From Pseudomonadota bacterium (lineage in GTDB: Bacteria; Pseudomonadota; Alphaproteobacteria; Acetobacterales; Acetobacteraceae), in contig JAKAWQ010000017.1 of the NCBI GenBank assembly GCA_021816925.1, positions 1 to 58,203 on the forward strand: 58,203 bases of DNA. Direction: 5' to 3'. Made by a program: the position numbers and the translations under genes. The notes under the pieces were generated by a model. The model had not been told where the DNA came from. It worked only from the letters and a program-made list of their open reading frames with translations, and ran no database searches. Shown here piece after piece: positions 27,358 to 35,114 of the stretch. Positions within the stretch are counted from its first letter, which is position 1. Each line of letters begins with the position of its first letter.

Positions 27358-28431
27358 CTACGACTGCGCCGCCGGCGAGATCACGAAACAGGCGTTATGC
27401 GCCCGCCCGAGTTGTTCGCACGCCTGCATCGCCGCGTCGCGTGACAACCCGACGAGCCGCGCCCGATAGAGCATGCCGTTCCCTTCGCGCACGCTGCCCA
27501 CCATCGGCCAAGCCGTCCTGAGCGGTCCCGGGGCGGCACGCAACGCTGCGCTGATGGCGACGTGCGCTTCGTTGATCTGGCCGAAGGCGCCCACCTGGAT
27601 CGCCCACTTGCCGCTCGGCGAGGCGGAGGGATTCGGCGGCGCTGGCGGCAGCGTATCGGCCAGCGCCGGGGCGATCAGGTGAAACCCGGCCCGCGGCAGC
27701 GGCGGGGGCGGAAGCTGCGGCATGGCCGGCCGGGCCGGCGGCGCCGCCGGGCGCGGTGGTTCCGGCAGCTCCGCCACGCGAACCTCAGGCAGGCGGGTTA
27801 CCGGTGCGGCGGGCAACGGCACCGGCGCGCTGTTCATGGCGAACTGCTCACCGCCGACACCCGGCGAGACGCCGCGGATTCGCGGAGCGATCATCGCGAC
27901 ATAACGCTGCGTCTCCCACGGCAGCGGCGTGCCGTACGTGAGATGCGCCTCGTAGGTCGCCGGGCCGGCATTGTAGGCCGCCAGAAACCCCGGCGAGCCG
28001 AAGAGATCGTACATCTCGCGGATGTAGGCAGTGCCGGCCAGAATATTGTCGCGCGGATTATAGGGGTTGCTGCCGAGCCCGTATTCGTACTCCAGCTCCT
28101 GATAGGTCTCTGGCATTACCTGCATCAGGCCCATGGCGCCGGCAGGCGAGGTGATCGGCTGGCCGTCGAGATATTCATGACCGCCCGACTCGACGCGCAT
28201 CACCTCCCGGATCCAGCGTTGGGGAACATCGAACCGTTTCGAGGCAAGCCCGATGTAAGGGCCCCATGGGTCCCACGGCGGCCCCGGCGCGTTGTAGTCC
28301 CGGGGCGTCATCGCCGCGTAGCGCGCCGCCTCCTGACGCGCATTGATTTGCGGACCGTTGCCGGCACAGGCCGAGAGCGCCGCGAGTGCGACCAGAAGCG
28401 GGAACGCTTTGGACAGAGGCACCCGTCTCAT
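27358..28431 (-). CDS. Lipoprotein lytic transglycosylase with C-terminal SPOR-like domain
   Basis: This encodes a 357-aa cell-wall enzyme. Residues 1-22 are a lipoprotein signal (ALSAC, lipidated Cys22). An SLT domain spans about 60-190, with the catalytic Glu81 in EVMRVESGGHEY, GAMGLMQVMPETY, NPRDNILAGTAYIREMYD and AAYNAGPATYE. A Pro/Ala-rich linker (about 205-270) leads to a SPOR-type ending (about 285-357, starting KWAIQVGAFGQINEAHVAISA). SPOR domains bind septal denuded glycan, so the protein probably cleaves peptidoglycan strands at or near division sites. A likely promoter lies at 28518-28546. Catalytic fold 1A is clear; the exact paralogue name is not. Confidence 0.9.
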   Translation of the reverse strand: MRRVPLSKAFPLLVALAALSACAGNGPQINARQEAARYAAMTPRDYNAPGPPWDPWGPYIGLASKRFDVPQRWIREVMRVESGGHEYLDGQPITSPAGAMGLMQVMPETYQELEYEYGLGSNPYNPRDNILAGTAYIREMYDLFGSPGFLAAYNAGPATYEAHLTYGTPLPWETQRYVAMIAPRIRGVSPGVGGEQFAMNSAPVPLPAAPVTRLPEVRVAELPEPPRPAAPPARPAMPQLPPPPLPRAGFHLIAPALADTLPPAPPNPSASPSGKWAIQVGAFGQINEAHVAISAALRAAPGPLRTAWPMVGSVREGNGMLYRARLVGLSRDAAMQACEQLGRAHNACFVISPAAQS

Positions 28432-28517
28432 CCGGCGGCAGATCCCTCGGTGCAGAACGAAAGGACAACGGCCGAGCGGCCGTCTTTAAGGCGGTCGGGC
28501 AGGAACCCCGGATAACC

Positions 28518-28546
28518 TATTTATCGGAATGTTCATGCCGCCGCAA
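28518..28546 (-). promoter_or_regulatory. Candidate promoter for the lytic transglycosylase gene
   Basis: On the minus strand TTGCGG (-35, 28541-28546) is separated by exactly 17 bases from TAAATA (-10, 28518-28523). It lies in a locally AT-rich patch about 85 bp upstream of the ATG. This is one of the better sigma70-like matches in the window. Confidence 0.45.
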
Positions 28547-28585
28547 GCTTTTGCTTCACCCGGGCGTGCCCGGCGCCTGAAATGC

Positions 28586-28594
28586 TGCTAGAAT
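28586..28594 (+). promoter_or_regulatory. Candidate extended -10 element of the glycine-zipper lipoprotein gene
   Basis: TGCTAGAAT contains TGn followed by TAGAAT (28589-28594), five of six matches to TATAAT. No good -35 is seen at the right distance, as is common for extended -10 promoters. The element overlaps the first ATG of the gene, so if used, translation would have to begin further downstream (TTG 28620). Confidence 0.4.
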
Positions 28595-29078
28595 GAGGCG
28601 GTTCCCGGGGAGCCCCCGATTGAGAGCCGCGTTCGTTGGTATCCTCGTTCTGCTGGGTGTGGCCGGCTGCGCGGCCACGAACACCAACACAACCGTTCCT
28701 GCCGCCGCCATCGGCCAGCCGGCAAGCGTCTCTTACGGCACCATCCTCGCCGAACGGCCGGTGACCATCAGCGGTAGCAACAACGGAATGGGCGCGCTCG
28801 CCGGCGCGGCCGTCGGCAGCACCGCCGGCAGCTTCATCGGCGGCGACGTGCGCTCCAACATCCTCGCCGCTATCGGCGGTGCGCTGATCGGGGGCCTCGC
28901 CGGCAACACGATCCAAAACGAGATGACGAACGGATCGGCAACCGAATTCATCATCCGGGAGGACAACGGGCGGACGATTTCGGTTGTGCAGTCCAATGAG
29001 CTCAGGCTCCAGCCCGGGCAGCGGGTGATGATCATCCACGGGGCGGAGACGCAACTCGCACCGGTCACGCAGGGCTGA
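28593..29078 (+). CDS. Glycine-zipper outer-membrane lipoprotein (SlyB/PcpY-like)
   Basis: This encodes a 161-aa lipoprotein. The signal peptide ends in LLGVAGC (Cys26 from ATG 28593). The mature part has a 2TM glycine-zipper block, about residues 66-105: NGMGALAGAAVGSTAGSFIGG, then AAIGGALIGGLAGNTIQNE. The C-terminal beta-rich portion reads EFIIREDNGRTISVVQSNE and LQPGQRVMIIHG. Related proteins (SlyB, PcpY) sit in the outer membrane and support envelope integrity. The ATG has no ribosome-binding site, whereas an in-frame TTG at 28620 has GGGGAG seven to eight bases upstream and would give a shorter but complete signal peptide. The start is therefore open. Confidence 0.83.
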   Translation: MRRFPGSPRLRAAFVGILVLLGVAGCAATNTNTTVPAAAIGQPASVSYGTILAERPVTISGSNNGMGALAGAAVGSTAGSFIGGDVRSNILAAIGGALIGGLAGNTIQNEMTNGSATEFIIREDNGRTISVVQSNELRLQPGQRVMIIHGAETQLAPVTQG

Positions 29079-29125
29079 ACGGCGGCGGGTTGCGAGGGCG
29101 CGCCGGATCCGCTAGCGCGGGTGCC

Positions 29126-30004
29126 ATGGAAGGCTCCATTTCTCTCGCGATGCCGGAGGGGGCGGCATCTCCACCTGAACCGGTACTCGAGCTCCGCCCC
29201 AACCTCTCCTTCGCAGCCCGCAACGCGCTCGCCGCGCGGGACGTGCGCGAGGGGATCGGCCTTTGGCGGCTGATCTGGAAGCTGGGCTGGCTCGACATCC
29301 TTCTGCGCTACCGCGGCTCGGTGCTCGGGCCTTTCTGGCTCACGCTCTCCACCGCGATCATGATCGCCGCCCTCGGATTCCTCTACGCCAAGCTCTTCCA
29401 CGTCAACCTGCACGCCTACCTGCCGTTCCTGGCGCTTTCGATCATTCTCTGGAATTTCCTCAGTACGCTGGTCAGCGAGGCCTGCACCTGCTTCACACAG
29501 GCGGAAGGAACGATCCGCTCGATCCGGATGCCGTTCTTCCTGTATGCGGGGCGGATGCTGGTGCGCAATGTCCTCGTGCTGGCGCACAATCTGCCGGTCA
29601 TCGCGGCGATTTTCTTGATCTTCTCGGTCTGGCCGGGCATGGCGGGGCTTTATGTCCTGCCCGCCTTCGCGCTTTGGCTGGTGGACGGGATTGCGGTTGC
29701 CTTCCTGCTCGGCGCCTTTTGCGCGCGCTTCCGTGACGTGCCGCCGATCGTGGCAAGCGTGATGCAGATCGGCTTCTTCGTGAGCCCGATCATCTGGCAG
29801 CCGACGACCCTCTCGCCTCGATGGCGGCCACTGCTGCCGATCAACCCCTTCTATACGTTGCTCGAGGTGGTGCGTGGTCCGCTCCTGGGCCAGGCGCCGG
29901 CGCCCGTCGTGTGGCTGAGCGCGGTCGGATATAGCGCTGCGATCTGCGGGCTTTCCTGGCTCCTCCTGGTGCGCGCCCGGCACCGGGTCGCGTTCTGGAT
30001 CTAG
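29126..30004 (+). CDS. ABC-2 polysaccharide export permease (Wzm/KpsM-like)
   Basis: This encodes a 292-aa inner-membrane protein of the ABC-2 family exporting O-antigen, capsule or teichoic-acid-like glycans. A cytoplasmic lead of about 55 residues is followed by LDILLRYRGSVLGPFWLTLSTAIMIAALGFLYA, the family signature at the first TM. Further TM segments and IGFFVSPIIWQPTTLSPRWRPLLPINPFYTLLE, typical of Wzm/KpsM C-termini, follow. ATG 29126 is chosen; a TTG at 29090 would lengthen it. It sits 56 bp ahead of its ATPase. No glycosyltransferase is adjacent, so the exported glycan is unknown. Confidence 0.88.
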   Translation: MEGSISLAMPEGAASPPEPVLELRPNLSFAARNALAARDVREGIGLWRLIWKLGWLDILLRYRGSVLGPFWLTLSTAIMIAALGFLYAKLFHVNLHAYLPFLALSIILWNFLSTLVSEACTCFTQAEGTIRSIRMPFFLYAGRMLVRNVLVLAHNLPVIAAIFLIFSVWPGMAGLYVLPAFALWLVDGIAVAFLLGAFCARFRDVPPIVASVMQIGFFVSPIIWQPTTLSPRWRPLLPINPFYTLLEVVRGPLLGQAPAPVVWLSAVGYSAAICGLSWLLLVRARHRVAFWI

Positions 30005-30060
30005 AGCATGCAAGCAAGGCAGGCCGGCCACTCGGCCGGGCGGACCGGCCGATAGGCACC

Positions 30061-30879
30061 ATGGCCAGCATCTCGGTCCGCGGCATTGCCGTCGATTTCC
30101 CACTCTATCACGGCTCCAGCCGAAGCCTGAAAAAGACCGTCCTCGCCGCCGCCTCCGGGCGCGTGGGCAAGGACCGGCAGCACCGCGTCGTGGTGCAGGC
30201 GTTGCGCGATATCGGCTTCGAACTGCGCAGCGGGGACAGACTTGGCCTGGTTGGCGGCAACGGCGCCGGCAAGACGACACTCCTGCGCGTGCTGGCCGGC
30301 ATCTATGAGCCGGTGCTCGGGCACGTACGCATCGAAGGGCGCCTGACAGCCCTGCTGGACCCCAATCTCGGCATGAACCCGGACCTGACGGGGCGGGAGA
30401 ATATCCTCCTGCGTGGCCTTTATGGCGGCCTCTCCGCGGAAGCCACGAAGCGGCTCGAGGAGAATGTGCAGGCCTTCTCCGAACTCGGCGATTTCGTAGA
30501 TCTTCCCGTCCGGCTTTACAGCTCGGGCATGATGGTACGGCTCGGCTTTGCGCTGGCGACCGCCATGCGCCCGCAGGTTCTGCTGATGGACGAGTGGTTC
30601 CTGGCCGGCGATGCCGCGTTCATGGAAAAGGCGCGGGCCCGACTTGAGGATATGGTGCGGGGAGCCGAGATCCTGGTCCTCTCCTCGCACGTGATCGAGG
30701 TGATGCGCGCTTGGTGCACGCGGGTGATCTGGCTCGACCAGGGCCAGGCGCGAGCAGACGGGCCCGCCGAGCAAGTGCTCGAGGCGTATCTTGGTTATAA
30801 GCTGCCGCCGCTGCCACCGCTGGAGGCGGCAGCCCTGCCGGGGGCCGAGGCCCTTTCCGGGGCCGCTGCGCACCGATGA
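30061..30879 (+). CDS. Polysaccharide ABC exporter ATPase (Wzt/KpsT-like)
   Basis: This encodes a 272-aa ABC ATPase driving the permease encoded just upstream. Walker A is GGNGAGKTT (65-73). The protein has the polysaccharide-family features LLDPNLGMNPDLTGRENI, SELGDFVDLPVRLYSSGM (signature region YSSGMMVRLGFA) and LLMDEWFLAGD (Walker B), and ends GYKLPPLPPL. The N-terminal lead DFPLYHGSSRSLKKTVLA matches Wzt/KpsT/TagH. It lacks the roughly 150-residue carbohydrate-binding C-terminal domain of full-length O9a-type Wzt, so it is more like KpsT or O-antigen types without chain-end recognition. Confidence 0.9.
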   Translation: MASISVRGIAVDFPLYHGSSRSLKKTVLAAASGRVGKDRQHRVVVQALRDIGFELRSGDRLGLVGGNGAGKTTLLRVLAGIYEPVLGHVRIEGRLTALLDPNLGMNPDLTGRENILLRGLYGGLSAEATKRLEENVQAFSELGDFVDLPVRLYSSGMMVRLGFALATAMRPQVLLMDEWFLAGDAAFMEKARARLEDMVRGAEILVLSSHVIEVMRAWCTRVIWLDQGQARADGPAEQVLEAYLGYKLPPLPPLEAAALPGAEALSGAAAHR

Positions 30880-30926
30880 CCTCCTTACCCCGCTAACCCC
30901 GCCGGCAAGCCGCCGGGTACGCCTCG

Positions 30927-31262
30927 TCAGAAAAGGCGCCCCCCATCCGGCACGGTGAAGTCCGGGCGGATCAGCACTACGGCGCCATCCTCGTCGGGCA
31001 GGCCAAGCGTCAGCACCTCGGAAAGGAACGGGCCGATCCGCCGGGGCGGGAAGTTGACGATAGCGCAAACCTGCCGGCCGATCAGCCGGTCGGGCGGATA
31101 GTGTTCGGTGATCTGTGCCGAAGAGCACTTGCGGCCGACCTCTGGCCCAAAATCGATCACGAGCTTGAGGGCGGGCTTGCGTGCCTCGGCGAAGTTGCTC
31201 GCCTCGACGACAGTGCCGACCCTTATCTCCAGGCGGTTGAAGTCCTCCATCGTCGCACTCAT
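30927..31262 (-). CDS. csaA: CsaA-like tRNA-binding-domain protein
   Basis: This 111-aa protein consists of a single OB-fold tRNA-binding domain. It matches CsaA: FNRLEIRVGTVVEASNF, ALKLVIDFGPEVGRKCSSAQIT, QVCAIVNFPPRRIGPFLSEVLTLG and VVLIRPDFTVPDGGRLF at the C-terminus. CsaA is reported as an export-related chaperone with tRNA affinity. Start 31262 has GGAGG four bases upstream. The ATG at 31250 is an in-frame alternative. It converges with the exporter ATPase gene and diverges from the transferase gene. Confidence 0.87.
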   Translation of the reverse strand: MSATMEDFNRLEIRVGTVVEASNFAEARKPALKLVIDFGPEVGRKCSSAQITEHYPPDRLIGRQVCAIVNFPPRRIGPFLSEVLTLGLPDEDGAVVLIRPDFTVPDGGRLF

Positions 31263-31372
31263 ACGCCCTCCTGCGGCGCCGGACCGAACCATGACGCCAT
31301 GCCCCGCTGCGTTGCCAATGATGTCGGGACATGCCAGCGTCCGGGCGCCATCGCAAACATGGGGAACGCGGC

Positions 31373-32971
31373 ATGCGGGACTTTCACCTGCCCGGTCGGA
31401 GCGTGGCGCTCGCCCGGCACGGCATGGCCGCAACCTCGATGCCGGAAGCGACGCTCGCCGCGCTCGACGTGCTGCGCGCGGGCGGCAACGCCCTCGACGC
31501 AGCGGTGGCGGCGGTGGCCGTGCTGTGCGTGGTCGAGCCGCAGTCGACCGGTATCGGCGGGGACTGCTTCTGCCTCTATGCGCCGGCGGGAATCGATCGC
31601 GTGGTCGCCCTGAACGGGTCGGGGCGAGCACCCGCGGCTGCGAACATCGCCTGGTACGAGGCGCGGGGCCTGATTCGACTCGAGAACGATTCCCCGCACA
31701 GCGTGACCATTCCCGGCGCGGTCGCCGCGTGGCAAACGCTGCTCGCCGCGCACGGGACGAAGGGGCTGGACGAGCTGTTGCGCCCGGCCATCGCCCACGC
31801 CGAGCAGGGCTTCGTCGTGCATCCGCGGGTTGCGTTCGACTGGCAGCGCCTTGAGGACAAGCTCCGCAGGAACGGCGCGGAAGCCTTTCTCCCGCGCGGC
31901 GGCGCGCCCGAACCCGGCGAGCGGTTCACCCCGCCGGGGCTCGCGGCGACACTCCGCGCAATCGCCCGGGACGGGGCCCGGGCCTTTTACGAGGGCCCGA
32001 TTGCTGCCGACATGGTCGCCGCTTTGCGCGCCCGCGGCGGCTTGCACACCGAAGCGGATTTCGCCGCCGGCCTCAACGGAGCGGAGTTCGTCGAGCCAAT
32101 CCGCACCACTTGGCGCGGCTACGAGGTCTGGCAGTGCCCGCCGAACGGCTCGGGGCTCCTCGTGTTCATGCTGCTCGGCATCCTGAGCGGCATGCCAAGC
32201 GTGCCGGACGGGCCGGTAAGCGCGCTCCGGCTGCACCGCCACGCCGAGGCGGCACGGCTGGTCTACCGCGACCGCAACGCTTTCCTCGCGGACCCGGCGC
32301 ATGCCGCGGTCCCCGTCGAGCGACTGACGAGCGAGGCCTATCTCGCCCGGCTCAGGCGTTTGATCGACGACGAGAGGATCATGCGCGCCGTGCCGCCCGC
32401 CGGAGAGTCGGCGATGCCGGTGCACGCCGATACGGTCTATCTCTCCGTTGTCGATCGCGACGGCAACGCGGCGAGCTTGATCAACTCGCTCTTCGAGGGC
32501 TTCGGCAGTGGAATCCTCGCCGGCGAGTCCGGGGTGATGCTGCAGAACCGCGGCTTCGGCTTCCGCCTCGAACGCGGCCATCCGAACTGCATCGCCGGGG
32601 CAAAGCGGCCGCTGCACACGATTATCCCCGGCATGGTTACGAAGGAGGGTCAGGCGGTGATGCCGTTCGGCGTGATGGGCGGGCACTTCCAGCCGATGGG
32701 CCAGACACTCTTCCTTACCAACTTCCTCGAATACGGGCTCGATCTCCAGGAGGCGCTCGACGCGCCGCGCGTGTTTCCCATCGGCGGCCGGCTCGAGATC
32801 GAACGTGGCCTGCCCGCAGCGAGCGTCGAGGGCTTGGTGCGGCGTGGTCACGACCCCGTGCTGATCGACCGGCCGCTTGGCGGCGGCCAGGCGATCTGGA
32901 TCGATCGCGCGCGCGGCGTACTTGCCGGGGCCTCGGATTCGCGCAAGGACGGCCTGGCGCTCGGGTATTAG
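31373..32971 (+). CDS. Gamma-glutamyltransferase-family Ntn hydrolase
   Basis: This encodes a 532-aa member of the GGT family. Start region: GRSVALARHGMAATSMPEAT, then VLRAGGNALDAAVAAVAVLCVVEP and STGIGGDCF, all GGT hallmarks. The self-processing nucleophile is most likely Thr354 in HADTVYLSVVDRDGN, where the alpha/beta cleavage would occur. Downstream NSLFEGFGSG and FGVMGGHFQP fit the small subunit. No signal peptide is visible, unlike periplasmic E. coli GGT, so it may act in the cytoplasm as in YwrD-like homologues or cephalosporin acylases. The amidase gene follows after four bases, which implies an operon. Substrate uncertain. Confidence 0.88.
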   Translation: MRDFHLPGRSVALARHGMAATSMPEATLAALDVLRAGGNALDAAVAAVAVLCVVEPQSTGIGGDCFCLYAPAGIDRVVALNGSGRAPAAANIAWYEARGLIRLENDSPHSVTIPGAVAAWQTLLAAHGTKGLDELLRPAIAHAEQGFVVHPRVAFDWQRLEDKLRRNGAEAFLPRGGAPEPGERFTPPGLAATLRAIARDGARAFYEGPIAADMVAALRARGGLHTEADFAAGLNGAEFVEPIRTTWRGYEVWQCPPNGSGLLVFMLLGILSGMPSVPDGPVSALRLHRHAEAARLVYRDRNAFLADPAHAAVPVERLTSEAYLARLRRLIDDERIMRAVPPAGESAMPVHADTVYLSVVDRDGNAASLINSLFEGFGSGILAGESGVMLQNRGFGFRLERGHPNCIAGAKRPLHTIIPGMVTKEGQAVMPFGVMGGHFQPMGQTLFLTNFLEYGLDLQEALDAPRVFPIGGRLEIERGLPAASVEGLVRRGHDPVLIDRPLGGGQAIWIDRARGVLAGASDSRKDGLALGY

Positions 32972-32975
32972 TGCG

Positions 32976-34469
32976 ATGAGCGAACCCTGCGATCTCACTG
33001 CCTGTGCGGCGCGCATGCTGATCGGGCAAAAAAAGCTCTCGGCGACCGAGCTTCTGGAAAGCTGCATCCGGCGCATCGAGCGGCTGAACGGCGCCGTCAA
33101 CGCGATCGTCGCCACCGACTACCCGCAGGCTCGCCGGGCGGCGGCGGCGGTGGACGGCGCGGTCGCGCGCGGCGAGGCGCTCGGGCCGATCGCGGGGCTT
33201 CCGGTCGGTATCAAGGATCTCGAGGATACGGAGGGGCTCCGCACCACCTACGGCAGCCCGATCTTCGCTAACCACGTACCGGCCGCGGACGAGCGGGTGG
33301 TCCGCGCCATCCGCGCCGGCGGCGGCCTCATCATCGGCAAGACCAACACGCCCGAGTTCGGCGCCGGCGCGAACACGCGCAATGCCGTCTATGGGGCAAC
33401 CGGCAACCCGTTCGATCCGCGAAAGTCGGCGGCCGGTTCCTCGGGCGGCTCGGCGGTGGCGCTGGCAACCGGTATGGTGCCGCTCGCCTCCGGCTCCGAC
33501 ACCGGCGGGAGCCTGCGCAACCCCGCCGCCTTCTGCGGCATCGTCGGGTTCCGGCCGACGCCCGGGCTGGTCGCCAACGAAAAGCGGCTGCTCGGCTGGT
33601 CTTCGCTCCCTGTCACCGGCCCGATGGCGCGCACCGTGCCGGACCTCGCACTCCTTCTTTCCGTCATGGCAAGCGACGACAAGTCGGACCCTCTGGCAAC
33701 AACGATCCATGGCCGCGCCGTTCGGACCGCGAGTGACTTCTTCCCCGTACCGCCGGCCGACCTCTCGCGATTGCGCGTGGCGCTCACGCCGGATTTCGGC
33801 TTCGCCCCGACCGAGCGGCATATCGCCGAGGTGTTCGCCGAGAAGACCGCGCTCTTCCGCCCGGTCTTCGCCCGTGCCGACGATGCGACGCCCGATTGCA
33901 CGGGCGCGGACGCGGCGTTCGCCGTGCTGCGCGCCGTCGGGTTCCTCGCCGCGCACCTCGAAAAAACGCAAAAGAGACGTGCCGAGGTCGGGCCAAACGT
34001 CATCACCAACGTGGAGGAGGGGCTCGGCTATTCCGCCGCCGACGTCGCGCGCGCCGATGCACTTGCTACTGCGCTCTATCGCCGCTGGCAGCGCTTCTTC
34101 GACGATTACGATCTGATCCTGACGCCCGCGATCACCATCAGCCCGCGGCCCTGGAACGAGCTCTATCCGGCCGAGATCGACGGGAAGAAAACGAGGAGCT
34201 ATTTCCACTGGCTGGCACTCGCCTATGCGGTCACCCTGGCGGGTCACCCGGCGCTCTCTCTGCCGGTCGGGCGTGATCGGGCGGGGATGCCGTTCGGGTT
34301 GCAGATCGTCGGACCGCGCGGCGGCGATGCCGCGGTGCTGGCTGCGACGGCTTCGCTCGAGGCGATGCTCGCGGGCGATGCGCGGACCGCGCGGCCGGTG
34401 CCGGATCTCGAACGGCTCGCCGTGGCGCCGCCGATCGCCGAGAGCCCGGGCTTCATCGGGTTCGACTGA
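32976..34469 (+). CDS. Amidase-signature-family hydrolase
   Basis: This encodes a 497-aa amidase with the Ser-cisSer-Lys triad: Lys80 in GLPVGIKDLEDTEG, cis-Ser155 in SAAGSSGGSA and nucleophile Ser179 in SGSDTGGSLRNPA. The N-terminus shows the expected helical SATELLESCIRRIERLNGAVNAIV, and the segment TPALTISP-like LTPAITISPRPW occurs late. Length is normal. It is not GatA in context, because there is no gatB or gatC nearby. Translation starts four bases after the GGT stop. Together they may release and hydrolyse amide-linked amino acids; this is inference from adjacency. Confidence 0.88.
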   Translation: MSEPCDLTACAARMLIGQKKLSATELLESCIRRIERLNGAVNAIVATDYPQARRAAAAVDGAVARGEALGPIAGLPVGIKDLEDTEGLRTTYGSPIFANHVPAADERVVRAIRAGGGLIIGKTNTPEFGAGANTRNAVYGATGNPFDPRKSAAGSSGGSAVALATGMVPLASGSDTGGSLRNPAAFCGIVGFRPTPGLVANEKRLLGWSSLPVTGPMARTVPDLALLLSVMASDDKSDPLATTIHGRAVRTASDFFPVPPADLSRLRVALTPDFGFAPTERHIAEVFAEKTALFRPVFARADDATPDCTGADAAFAVLRAVGFLAAHLEKTQKRRAEVGPNVITNVEEGLGYSAADVARADALATALYRRWQRFFDDYDLILTPAITISPRPWNELYPAEIDGKKTRSYFHWLALAYAVTLAGHPALSLPVGRDRAGMPFGLQIVGPRGGDAAVLAATASLEAMLAGDARTARPVPDLERLAVAPPIAESPGFIGFD

Positions 34470-34665
34470 GGCGCGCACAAAGAGGCGCAGGTTACGGTCG
34501 GGACTGTCGGCGATACCGCGATCGCAGGCCAATGCGTGGCGCGCCTCGAAGCACTGGTTCGCACGTTCGTTAGGTAGCTGAGCCGCGGCTTCATCCCGCT
34601 CCTGCAGCTCAACTGCGAGATCGCCCCCGTACCGCGATCCTCGAGGAGATCTGAAAAACAGGCGC
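34470..34665. other. 196-bp gap, no gene recognised
   Basis: Short open stretches exist on both strands but none has a start with a ribosome-binding site or a recognisable family. The plus-strand reading frame with VTVGTVGDTAIAGQC hints at decayed coding sequence but cannot be named. No tRNA cloverleaf was seen, and no terminator with a U-run after the amidase gene. Confidence 0.4.
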
Positions 34666-34923
34666 TCAGCCAGTGCGCCCGCCGCCGAAGGCATTGAAGG
34701 TGATCAGCGTATAAGTGTCCCTGACGCCCGGCAGAGATTGGACCCGTTCGGTGACGAACCGACCGATATCCGCATCGACGCCGAGATAGAATTTGCCGAG
34801 CAGGTCGTACTGGCCGGAGGTGGAATAAAGCTCGGAAAGCTCCGCGATCTCGTCCGCCGCGCGCTCCGCAACGCGATAGGCGGTTCCCATCTCGCACTTG
34901 ATTTGGACGAAGATGGCGCGCAT
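34666..34923 (-). CDS. Stand-alone AsnC/Lrp ligand-binding (RAM) domain protein
   Basis: This 85-aa protein consists only of the amino-acid-binding RAM/AsnC_trans_reg domain: AIFVQIKCEMGTAYRVAE, then ELYSTSGQYDLLGKFYLG and LPGVRDTYTLITFNAF, with the Gly-rich tail. The helix-turn-helix of full-length Lrp regulators is absent, so it cannot bind DNA alone. Such proteins are thought to sense amino acids or to modulate full-length Lrp partners. Start 34923 has GGAG eight bases upstream. It is divergent from the TPP enzyme gene across 191 bp containing a 26-bp imperfect palindrome. Confidence 0.85.
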   Translation of the reverse strand: MRAIFVQIKCEMGTAYRVAERAADEIAELSELYSTSGQYDLLGKFYLGVDADIGRFVTERVQSLPGVRDTYTLITFNAFGGGRTG

Positions 34924-35035
34924 TCCGCTTCTCCCCAAACATCGGACCGACGGGACCAGAATGCCATGCTGACACGAGCGCTGCCAGGGACGGATGGCGG
35001 CATGCGCGTGATCTGCATTATGCTTGGGGAAACAC

Positions 35036-35061
35036 GATTGCCCAACCATGGTTTGCGAATC
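35036..35061. promoter_or_regulatory. 26-bp imperfect palindrome, operator-like
   Basis: The sequence reads GATT, four bases, AACCATGGTT, four bases, AATC. The inner 10 bp are a perfect palindrome and the outer GATT/AATC arms match, with 10 of 13 half-site positions symmetric. It lies 53 bp upstream of the TPP enzyme start, in the divergent region with the AsnC-like gene. The shape fits a dimeric regulator site. The regulator is unknown. Confidence 0.42.
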
Positions 35062-35114
35062 ATGAATGCGAAAGCTTGACTGCCGTGAGGGACCGGCTGG
35101 AGGCGGAGGAGAGA

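Noticed and set aside
32976-34469. Amidase as GatA
   Set aside because: No gatB or gatC nearby. The amidase signature alone does not define GatA.
32715-34694. 659-codon minus-strand open frame
   Set aside because: Antisense to the amidase with Arg/Ala/Glu-rich composition and no motif. The amidase frame carries the full catalytic triad.
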